Positions 1 through 4,764 of a stretch of 5,455 nt of DNA are shown one piece after another (position 1 is the stretch's first letter; the number at the start of each line of letters is the position of its first letter). This DNA is from Bacillota bacterium (GTDB lineage Bacteria; Bacillota; Sulfobacillia; Symbiobacteriales; ZC4RG38): NCBI GenBank assembly GCA_003242505.1, contig QGUP01000159.1, forward strand, positions 1-5,455. The letters are read 5' to 3'. The notes beneath the pieces are model-generated. The model was not told the DNA's origin. It was given only the letters and a program-made list of their open reading frames with translations, and did not search any database. A program made the position numbers and the translations under genes.

Positions 1-20
1 CCCGGGCCCCCCCCCCCCCC
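1..20. repeat. Low-complexity edge: CCCGGG followed by a run of 14 C
   Basis: Bases 7-20 are all C (all G on the coding strand), preceded by CCCGGG. They fall exactly where AroB should encode its conserved Leu-Gly-Gly-Gly-x-x-Gly-Asp motif. This most likely reflects a read or assembly error at a sequence end, triggered by the naturally G-rich glycine codons. A real expansion is possible but would break the active-site region. Confidence 0.7.
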
Positions 21-328
21 GCGACGATGGCGGACCCCCGGTCGAGGCGGGCATCCAGGCACGCCTCCCACCCGGCCGCGGCCACCGCCAGGGTCTTGCC
101 CCGCTCTCCCCCGGGCACGGTGGTCATCTCCGCGGGCAGCCCCGCCTCCCGGAGGGCCCGGAGGGCCGCCTCGGCCCAGGCGGCTGCCCCGGCATCGGCC
201 ACCACCAGCACCCGGGTGAGGTCCGGGATCGCCTCCCGGACCAGCTCCCCCAGCCGGCTCAGGAGCCCGTGGCCGATGTGGATGAAGTAGCTCCGGGGCC
301 CCAGTTCAACCCGTGCCTTTGCGGTCAT
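1..328 (-). CDS. aroB: 3-dehydroquinate synthase, N-terminal part (runs off window)
   Basis: AroB converts DAHP to 3-dehydroquinate using NAD+ and a divalent metal in the cytoplasm, the second step of the shikimate pathway. Only 109 codons are visible, of about 350-370 in the family. Residues 1-103 fit the family's Rossmann-like N-terminal domain: VLVVADAGA at 40-48, the PGGERGKTL segment at 72-80 that matches the usual P-x-GE-x-x-K motif (E75, K78), and LDRGSAIVA at 95-103. That last stretch should be followed by LGGGVVGDLAGF. Instead the frame enters a homopolymer and reads GGGGAR, so codons 104 onward are not trustworthy. The ATG overlaps the aroK stop by 4 nt (ATGA) and is preceded by GGATGAGG, which implies translational coupling to aroK. 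The family call is confident because of both sequence and the aroC-aroK-aroB context. Confidence 0.9.
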   Translation of the reverse strand, partial: MTAKARVELGPRSYFIHIGHGLLSRLGELVREAIPDLTRVLVVADAGAAAWAEAALRALREAGLPAEMTTVPGGERGKTLAVAAAGWEACLDARLDRGSAIVAGGGGAR

Positions 329-894
329 GGTGCCTCATCCCCCAGCCCCCTGGCTTCGCCCCCGGGGTGCCCCTTGCCCTCGGTGGCGAGCCACCGGGCG
401 ATGATGGCCGCGACCTCCGCCGGCCCCCGGTCCCGGGTATCCACCACCAGGTCCGCCACCTCCCGGTAGAGGGGTTCCCGGGCCGCCACCAGGGCCGCCA
501 GCCGGGCCTCCCCGTCCTCGCCCCGGAGGAGGGGCCGGTCCGAGACGCCGTGGCCCAGGGTGAGCCGCCGCCAGAGCACCTCCGGCGGTGCGGTGAGGTA
601 GACCACCCGGCCGGTCCGCCGCATCCGCTCCCGGTTGGCCGGCCGGAGGACGATCCCCCCGCCGGTGGCCACCACCAGGCCGTCCCGCTCCGCCACCCGG
701 GCGAGGACCTCCTCCTCCCGCTGCCGGAAGCCTTCCTCCCCCTCCGCGGCGAAGATCGCCGGGATGGGGCGGCCGGCCGCGGCCTCCACCTCCAGATCGG
801 TGTCGGTCCAGTCCCAGCCAAGCTGCGTGGCCAGGGTTCGGGCGACGGTGCTCTTGCCGGCCCCCATGGGGCCGATGAGATAGATGTTTGCCAT
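325..894 (-). CDS. aroK: Shikimate kinase
   Basis: This 189-residue protein phosphorylates shikimate at the 3-OH with ATP, the fifth step of the shikimate pathway, in the cytoplasm. All key motifs are visible: Walker A GPMGAGKST at residues 8-16, the DTD pair D31/D33 that binds Mg and shikimate, R57 in GFRQRE, the GGG loop at 78-80 (TGGGIV), the LID arginine R120 in DRPLL, and R139 in AAREPLY. Length is slightly over the usual 165-175, with a charged, glycine-rich C-terminal tail after about residue 172. The ATG at 894 was chosen because the protein then starts directly at the first beta strand (MANIYLIG), and GAGGGAG lies 5 nt upstream inside aroC. An open frame extends far upstream without a stop, but it only shadows aroC. 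The start shares one base with the aroC stop (TGATG) and the stop overlaps the aroB start, so the three genes are almost certainly co-translated. Confidence 0.97.
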   Translation of the reverse strand: MANIYLIGPMGAGKSTVARTLATQLGWDWTDTDLEVEAAAGRPIPAIFAAEGEEGFRQREEEVLARVAERDGLVVATGGGIVLRPANRERMRRTGRVVYLTAPPEVLWRRLTLGHGVSDRPLLRGEDGEARLAALVAAREPLYREVADLVVDTRDRGPAEVAAIIARWLATEGKGHPGGEARGLGDEAP

Positions 895-2078
895 CAGAAC
901 TCCCTCAACTGGGCGAGATACCCCTCGTAGTTTCGCCGGGTCTCCTGCAGGCTGTCGCCGCCGAACTTCTCCAGGAAGAACCGGGCCAGGGTGAAGGCCA
1001 CCACCGCCTCGCAGATGACCGCCCCCGCGGGGACTGCGCAGACGTCGGAGCGCTCCACCCGGGCGTCCGCGGGCGCGTGGGTGAAAAGCTCCACCGTCGG
1101 CAGCGGCCGGTAGAGGGTGGCGATGGGCTTCTGGGCCACCCGCACCACCAGGGGCATCCCGGTGGTCATGCCCCCCTCGATGCCCCCCGCGTGGTTCCGG
1201 GTCCGCCAGTACCCCCGCTCCGGGTCCCAGGCGATGGGGTCGTGGACCTCCGAGCCCCGGCGCCGGGCGGCGGCGAAGCCCAGGCCGAACTCCACCCCTT
1301 TCATCGCCTGGATCGAGAGGAGGTCGTGGGCCAGGGCCGCGTCCAGCTTCCGGTCGTAGTGGACGTGGCTGCCGAGCCCCGGCGGCAGCCCCACCGCCAC
1401 CACCTCGATGACGCCCCCCAGGGAGTCCCCCGCGGCCCGGGCCTCGTCGATGGCCGCCACCATCCGGGCCGAGGCCTCCGGGTCCGGGCACCGGACCGGC
1501 GACGCCTCGGCCCGCTCCGCGAGCTCATCCAGGGGCAGGTCGGCGTACCGGGCCGGGTCCGCCTCCACCGGGCCGATGGCCACCACGTAGCCCACCACCC
1601 GGATGCCGAACTGCCGGAGGAACTGGTGGGCGAGGGACCCTGCGGCCACCCGGGCCGCGGTCTCCCGGGCCGAGGCCCGCTCCAGGACGTTCCGGGCGTC
1701 CCGGTGGCCGTACTTGAGGACCCCGCTCAGGTCCGCGTGCCCCGGCCGGGGCCGGGTGACCACCTTCGCCGCCGCCCGGGGGTCGGTGGGCTCGGCCACG
1801 GGCACCGGGGACATGACCTCCTGCCAGTTGACCCAGTCCCGGTTCTCAATGAGGAACGCCACCGGGCTGCCCAGGGTCCGGCCGTGGCGCAGGCCGGACA
1901 GGGGCCTGACGGTGTCCTGCTCGATCCGCTGCCGGCCGCCCCGGCCGTAGCCCCCCTGCCGGCGGCGGAGGTCCCGGTTGATCGCCTCCAGGTCCACCGG
2001 CACCCCGGCCGGCAGCCCCTCGACGATGGTCACCAGCCCCGGCCCGTGGGATTCCCCCGCGGTGAGGTAGCGCAGCAC
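894..2078 (-). CDS. aroC: Chorismate synthase
   Basis: AroC converts 5-enolpyruvylshikimate-3-phosphate to chorismate by trans-1,4-elimination of phosphate. It needs reduced FMN and is the last common step of aromatic biosynthesis. The 394-residue protein is full length for the Bacillus-type family. Visible signatures are GESHGPGL at 8-15 with active-site H11, GRGGRQRIEQD at 45-55, RPGHADL at 111-117 with the second catalytic histidine H114, RNVLERASARETAARVA at 129-145 (FMN/substrate binding), GGIEGGMTTG at 298-307 and ERSDVCAVPA at 342-351. The start codon is GTG at 2078, which gives the canonical MLRYLTAGESHG N-terminus and follows the purine-rich stretch GGAGGAGAGGATGAGGGAAG. An ATG at 2088 is in another frame. 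The gene lies about 98 nt downstream of the prepilin peptidase and overlaps aroK by one base. No NADPH-dependent flavin reductase domain is fused to it. Confidence 0.97.
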   Translation of the reverse strand: MLRYLTAGESHGPGLVTIVEGLPAGVPVDLEAINRDLRRRQGGYGRGGRQRIEQDTVRPLSGLRHGRTLGSPVAFLIENRDWVNWQEVMSPVPVAEPTDPRAAAKVVTRPRPGHADLSGVLKYGHRDARNVLERASARETAARVAAGSLAHQFLRQFGIRVVGYVVAIGPVEADPARYADLPLDELAERAEASPVRCPDPEASARMVAAIDEARAAGDSLGGVIEVVAVGLPPGLGSHVHYDRKLDAALAHDLLSIQAMKGVEFGLGFAAARRRGSEVHDPIAWDPERGYWRTRNHAGGIEGGMTTGMPLVVRVAQKPIATLYRPLPTVELFTHAPADARVERSDVCAVPAGAVICEAVVAFTLARFFLEKFGGDSLQETRRNYEGYLAQLREF

Positions 2079-2108
2079 CTTCCCTCATCCTCTCCTCCGC
2101 CCCGGACC

Positions 2109-2180
2109 GGCCCGGGGCGACGTTGCCTCATAGGCCGGCCCGGGGCGGCGTTGCCTGGCAGGCCCGGGGCGGCGTCCTAG
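2109..2180. repeat. Three GC-rich direct repeats between the prepilin peptidase gene and aroC
   Basis: The 20-bp core GGCCCGGGGCGACGTTGCCT at 2109-2128 recurs with one mismatch at 2137-2156 (GGCCCGGGGCGGCGTTGCCT). Its first 15 bases recur at 2161-2175, where the copy runs into the prepilin peptidase stop codon. Spacings are 28 and 24 bp. The flanks GGACC and GGCC make copies 1 and 2 similar over about 25 bp. The repeats are largely self-complementary around CCCGGG, so the transcript could fold here. No T-tract follows, so this does not look like a Rho-independent terminator. Confidence 0.75.
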
Positions 2181-2827
2181 TACCCCAGGACCCGGAAAAG
2201 CGGATCCCCATACAGCAGCCCCACCAGGGCCCCGGCGGCCAGGAAGGGGCCGAAGGGGATGTGGTCCTTCCGGCCCACCACCCCCAGGGCGAGGAGGGCG
2301 AGGCTCACCAGCCCCCCGAGGAGAAAGGCCGCCGCCAGGGCGACGAAGGTCTCCGACAGCCCCAGGTAGAGGCCGAAGGCCCCGGCCAGCTTCACATCCC
2401 CCATCCCCATCCCGCCCCGGGAGGCCAGGGCCACCAGGAGGAGGGTCCCGCCGCCCAGGGCCGCGCCCCCCAGGGCCCAGGCCCAGGAGAACCGGGGGGC
2501 CAGAAGGTGCAGCACCGGCCAGGCCGCCACGGTGACCAGCACCAGCTCGTTGGGGATGATCCGCTCGTGGAGGTCCACCAGGCTGGCGGTGATCAGCACC
2601 GCGGCCAGGAGGATCTGGGGAAGCGCCGCCCCCAGTCCCGGCGCCCGCTTCAGAACGAGCAGGGCCACCAGCCCCCCGGCCAGGGCGCAGGCCCCCACCT
2701 CCCAGGCCCGGGGCCGCCGGGCCATCCACCGGGGCGAGACCGCCGCCCCGGTGAGGGCCAGGGTGCCGCCCAGCAGCACCCCGGCGGCTTCCTGCCACAC
2801 GAGTATCCGCTCCTCCCCGAAGGCCAC
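2177..2827 (-). CDS. A24 family prepilin peptidase, short form without the N-terminal methyltransferase/zinc domain
   Basis: This integral membrane aspartic protease would cleave type IV pilin, competence pseudopilin or similar class III signal peptides at the inner face of the cytoplasmic membrane. Both catalytic aspartates are visible in their usual context: D85 in SLVDLHERIIPNE and D144 in GMGMGDVKL. The family's IPFGPFLAAGA segment is at residues 190-200. Hydrophobic stretches at roughly 14-31, 43-60, 71-84, 95-110, 115-134, 150-182 and 192-206 fit about six or seven membrane helices. At 216 residues it is shorter than PilD/ComC (about 250-290). The cytosolic loop with two CxxC pairs that carries the N-methyltransferase is absent, so a peptidase-only role is inferred. 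The start is uncertain: GTG at 2827 has GGAAGGGG 9 nt upstream, while an in-frame GTG at 2800 has a stronger GGGGAGGAG and would give 207 residues. No pilin or assembly gene is in view, so the substrate is unknown. Confidence 0.9.
   Translation of the reverse strand: MAFGEERILVWQEAAGVLLGGTLALTGAAVSPRWMARRPRAWEVGACALAGGLVALLVLKRAPGLGAALPQILLAAVLITASLVDLHERIIPNELVLVTVAAWPVLHLLAPRFSWAWALGGAALGGGTLLLVALASRGGMGMGDVKLAGAFGLYLGLSETFVALAAAFLLGGLVSLALLALGVVGRKDHIPFGPFLAAGALVGLLYGDPLFRVLGY
2810..2818 (-). promoter_or_regulatory. Strong Shine-Dalgarno inside the annotated prepilin peptidase start region
   Basis: GGGGAGGAG on the minus strand ends 9 nt before an in-frame GTG at 2800. It is a better match to the anti-SD than GGAAGGGG at 2837-2844, which precedes the GTG at 2827. 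It therefore makes the 2800 start a serious alternative. In that case the encoded protein would begin MWQEAAG, just before the first membrane helix. Confidence 0.45.
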
Positions 2828-2842
2828 CGACCAGAGCCCCTT

Positions 2843-2880
2843 CCGTCAGGCCGCGACGGTCGTCTGTGAGGCCCTGACGG
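2843..2880 (-). promoter_or_regulatory. Possible stem-loop next to the prepilin peptidase ribosome binding site
   Basis: CCGTCAGG at 2843-2850 and CCTGACGG at 2873-2880 are perfect 8-bp inverse complements separated by 22 bases. In the minus-strand transcript the downstream arm ends with the first two G residues of the GGAAGGGG Shine-Dalgarno. Folding could therefore limit translation from the GTG at 2827. A 10-bp palindrome, GACGGCCGTC (2876-2885), overlaps the upstream arm and offers a competing fold. The arms arise from the 21-bp tandem repeat, so a regulatory role is only a suggestion. Confidence 0.3.
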
Positions 2881-2929
2881 CCGTCCGCCAGGCCCCGACT
2901 GTCACGTGCCAGGGCTTGACTGCCGTCCG
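2846..2929. repeat. Degenerate 21-bp tandem repeat, four copies, in the aroE to prepilin peptidase gap
   Basis: Four consecutive 21-base units start at 2846, 2867, 2888 and 2909. They share a pattern of YSAGG, then a variable 4-5 bases, then GAC(G/T)G(C/T)C, ending in most copies in CGTC(C/T)G. The first 20 bases of unit 2 are TGAGGCCCTGACGGCCGTCC and of unit 4 CCAGGGCTTGACTGCCGTCC. A decayed fifth copy may follow at 2930-2945, reaching the aroE stop. The array fills most of the 110-nt gap. The period is a multiple of three, but on the minus strand the repeat lies after the aroE stop and before the next start, so it is not coding there. Confidence 0.8.
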
Positions 2930-2937
2930 TCCGGTAC

Positions 2938-3879
2938 CTACTGCCCCGGGGCAGGTGCAGCCGAAGCCGCAGCGGCCCCCGCGGTCCGGGCCGCGGCCAG
3001 GGCTCGCTGTGCGGCGGCTTCCATGGCGGCCAGGGGACCGGGCTGGCCGAACCAGACCGTCCAGGACAGGGCCGCCTGGTGGACCAGCATCCCCAGGCCG
3101 TCCACGGCCACCAGGGCCATCTTCCGGGCCTCCCGGATGAGCCAGGTCGGCTCCGGCCGGTAGACCGTGTCGTAGACCACCGCCCCCGGCGGCAGCGCCC
3201 CCAGCCCTTCCGGCAGCGGGGTCTCTGCCGGGTGCGGGCCCATCCCCAGAGGCGTGCAGTTCACCAGCAGATGGGCCCGGCTGAGGATGATCCGGCAGTC
3301 GGGGCCGGCGAGGGGCCCGATCCGCACCGGCAGGTCCCGGCCCTCCTCCCGGGCCACGTCCCGGGCGAGGGCTGCCACCGCCTCGGCCCGGGCCGGGGTG
3401 CGGTTCAACACCGTCAACTCCCGGATGCCGGCCTTGGCCAGGGCGTAGGCCACCGCCCGGGCGGCGCCGCCCGCGCCCAGGATGACCGCCCGCATCCCCG
3501 CGGGATCGATGCCCAGGCGCTGCAGGTGGGCCAGGAAACCGGCGGCATCGGTGTTCGCGCCCAGGAGGCGCCCTTCCCGCACCGCGATGACGTTCACCGC
3601 ACCAATCCGGGCGGCCTCCGGCGACACCTCGTCCAGGAGGGGCAGCACCGCCTCCTTGTGGGGCACCGTCACGTTGGCCCCGACAAACCCGAGGGCCACC
3701 AGGCCCCTGAGGGCGTCCGGGAGCTGCTCCGGCGGGACCGCCAGGGCCAGGTACTGCCCCGGCACCCCTGCTTCCGCGAAGGCTGCGTTGTGGATGGCCG
3801 GAGAGATCGACTGGGCCACGGGCCAGCCCAGAAGGGCAACAGGCCGTGGATGACTGCCCCAGGGCTCCATCAGCGGCAT
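2938..3879 (-). CDS. aroE: Shikimate dehydrogenase (NADP+)
   Basis: AroE reduces 3-dehydroshikimate to shikimate with NADPH, the fourth step of the shikimate pathway. Numbering from the ATG at 3879 (313 residues), the substrate-binding SISPAIHN lies at 24-31 and the catalytic lysine K75 in NVTVPHKE. D111 is in NTDAAGF. The dinucleotide glycine loop GAGGAAR is at 135-141, NRTP at 159-162 (the arginine expected to prefer NADP phosphate), NCTPLGM at 207-213 and GLGMLVHQA at 261-269. The tail after about residue 286 is an Ala-rich extension of low complexity, making the protein a little longer than the usual 270-290. The frame stays open to a TTG at 3900, but that start lacks a Shine-Dalgarno. 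The ATG at 3879 follows GGGGGG at good spacing, and an ATG at 3870 is also possible. It is the first gene after the yqeG terminator, so it probably heads the aro transcript. Confidence 0.96.
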   Translation of the reverse strand: MPLMEPWGSHPRPVALLGWPVAQSISPAIHNAAFAEAGVPGQYLALAVPPEQLPDALRGLVALGFVGANVTVPHKEAVLPLLDEVSPEAARIGAVNVIAVREGRLLGANTDAAGFLAHLQRLGIDPAGMRAVILGAGGAARAVAYALAKAGIRELTVLNRTPARAEAVAALARDVAREEGRDLPVRIGPLAGPDCRIILSRAHLLVNCTPLGMGPHPAETPLPEGLGALPPGAVVYDTVYRPEPTWLIREARKMALVAVDGLGMLVHQAALSWTVWFGQPGPLAAMEAAAQRALAAARTAGAAAASAAPAPGQ

Positions 3880-3941
3880 TCCCAACCCCCCAAACCGCAA
3901 TTTCTTGATTGGGATTCACGCCCGGCCGGCGGAATTCCTGC

Positions 3942-3986
3942 GGGGCCCCTGGCAAGAAGCCCCAAAGGTGCCCGGCCAGGGGCCCC
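3942..3986. repeat. Perfect 12-bp inverted repeat upstream of aroE
   Basis: GGGGCCCCTGGC at 3942-3953 is exactly complementary to GCCAGGGGCCCC at 3975-3986, with a 21-base loop. Each arm also contains the 8-bp palindrome GGGGCCCC. It sits 63-107 bases ahead of the chosen aroE start, between the yqeG terminator and aroE. It could be a leader hairpin in the aroE mRNA or a protein-binding site on DNA. No T-tract follows on the minus strand, so it is not an intrinsic terminator, and I do not recognise a T-box (no GGTGGNACC-like motif) or another known riboswitch. Confidence 0.7.
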
Positions 3987-4055
3987 CGGGACACCCGACC
4001 AGGTCCGCCCCCGACCGGACGCCGGCAGCGGCTGTGCCCCGGGCGGAGAGGGCGG

Positions 4056-4091
4056 AGAGAAAGAAAGAAGACCGGGGGTCCGCCCCGGTCT
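4056..4091 (-). terminator. Rho-independent terminator after yqeG
   Basis: On the minus strand a 9-bp stem AGACCGGGG / CCCCGGTCT (4083-4091 with 4069-4077) encloses a 5-base loop. It is followed by a pyrimidine tail TCTTTCTTTCTCT. The tail is rich in T but interrupted by C, as is common in very GC-rich genomes. The hairpin begins 17 bases after the yqeG stop codon. It should separate the yqeG transcript from aroE. Confidence 0.85.
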
Positions 4092-4108
4092 CCCCCGGGC
4101 CGGGGCCC

Positions 4109-4618
4109 TCAGGCAGACCCGAGGTACCCCCGGCGCCGCATGTATCCCAGGACCAGCCGCTCCACCACGCGCACCAGCCGGGTGCCGATGAACTCCCGGC
4201 GGGACACCGGGGCGACGAGGATGGTGTAGAGGCCCAGCAGGTTCCCGCCGAGGATGTCGGTGAAGAGCTGGTCCCCCACCACCGCTGTCTCCGACGGCCG
4301 CGTCCCCAGCAGGGCCAGGGCCCGCCGGAACCCCCGGCTGCGGGGCTTCCGGGCCGAGCCGATGAAGGGCACCCCGGCCTGCCGGGCAAAGGCCTCCACC
4401 CGGCGGCTGCCCCCGTTGGAGACGATGCAGACCTTGATCCCCTCGGCCCGGAGCCGGTCGAACCACTCCAGGACCGCGGGGGTCGGCCGGGGATACCGCC
4501 AGGCCACCAGGGTGTTGTCCAGGTCCACCATGACGGCCCGGATTCCCCGGGCCCGCAAGGCCTTCACATCGATGGAATGGATGGAAGGGTGCCACTCCGC
4601 TGGCCGCAGAAGACGCAT
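4109..4618 (-). CDS. yqeG: YqeG family HAD-IIIA phosphatase
   Basis: This is a small cytoplasmic HAD-superfamily hydrolase of the YqeG type. The family is widespread in Firmicutes and cyanobacteria; phosphatase activity is predicted and the physiological substrate is not settled. Numbered from the ATG at 4618 (169 residues), HAD motif I is DLDNT at 32-36 (nucleophile D32, acid/base D34), motif II is SN at 67-68, motif III lysine is K91, and motif IV is GDQLFTDI at 115-122. The N-terminus LLRPAEWHPSIHSID is typical of the family. The ATG was chosen over an upstream GTG at 4651 because GGAGG lies 7 nt before it and the extra 11 residues are not family-like. It appears to be a one-gene unit between a promoter at 4716-4745 and a terminator at 4056-4091. 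In Bacillus subtilis yqeG is followed by yqeH and the shikimate dehydrogenase gene; here yqeH is absent between them. Confidence 0.93.
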   Translation of the reverse strand: MRLLRPAEWHPSIHSIDVKALRARGIRAVMVDLDNTLVAWRYPRPTPAVLEWFDRLRAEGIKVCIVSNGGSRRVEAFARQAGVPFIGSARKPRSRGFRRALALLGTRPSETAVVGDQLFTDILGGNLLGLYTILVAPVSRREFIGTRLVRVVERLVLGYMRRRGYLGSA

Positions 4619-4625
4619 GCACCGG

Positions 4626-4630
4626 CCTCC
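4626..4630 (-). promoter_or_regulatory. Shine-Dalgarno deciding the yqeG start
   Basis: GGAGG on the minus strand is 7 nt upstream of the ATG at 4618. It supports that start over the in-frame GTG codons at 4651 and 4636, the second of which lies only a few bases before this site. Confidence 0.8.
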
Positions 4631-4715
4631 ATTCACGGATCTGGCCGCCACAGGCGCAGGCCGCCGGACTCCAGACCTTCGCCCTCAGGCCGCGACACAG
4701 GCCGCCGCCTCTCCC

Positions 4716-4745
4716 ATTGTGAAAAGCAACGGACAGGTGCGTCAA
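4716..4745 (-). promoter_or_regulatory. Sigma-A-like promoter for yqeG
   Basis: On the minus strand TTGACG (4745-4740, five of six to the -35 consensus) is separated by 18 bases from CACAAT (4721-4716, four of six to the -10 consensus). The spacer includes TTGCTTTT, an AT-rich patch that stands out against its surroundings. Transcription would begin near 4709, leaving a leader of about 90 nt before the yqeG ATG. The site lies 20 nt beyond the stop codon of the upstream ATPase gene. Confidence 0.6.
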
Positions 4746-4764
4746 GGCAGCCGCCTGGCGGGCA

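Noticed and set aside
325..1491. Upstream extension of the aroK frame into aroC (388 codons)
   Set aside because: The added part is Gly/Arg/Pro-rich shadow of aroC. The shikimate kinase fold begins at the ATG at 894 with its own Shine-Dalgarno.
888..2180. Long plus-strand open frame (430 codons) opposite aroC
   Set aside because: It mirrors aroC in antisense. Its Pro/Gly/Arg/His-rich composition is what antisense reading of GC-rich codons gives, and no family motifs are seen.
2123..2869. Plus-strand open frame of 248 codons opposite the prepilin peptidase
   Set aside because: It is rich in Gln, Gly and Pro with no recognisable domain, while the minus strand carries a clear A24 peptidase with both catalytic motifs.
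2846..3994. Minus-strand frame of 382 codons overlapping aroE, ending in a seven-residue repeat
   Set aside because: It is out of frame with the well-conserved aroE and has shadow-type composition. The seven-residue repeat merely reflects the 21-bp DNA repeat.
3880..4055. T-box or other known riboswitch ahead of aroE
   Set aside because: No T-box consensus, no terminator with a U-tract before aroE, and no recognisable conserved riboswitch core in the minus-strand leader.
4685..4696. TCAGGCCGCGAC in the yqeG leader, also found in the first 21-bp repeat at 2846-2857
   Set aside because: A 12-base match between two sites in a window of this length and GC content is expected several times by chance, and the similarity does not extend further.
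4748..4763. CCGCC-A-GGCGG symmetry just after the ATPase stop as a possible terminator
   Set aside because: The loop would be a single base and no T-tract follows. The next T-rich stretch belongs to the yqeG promoter.
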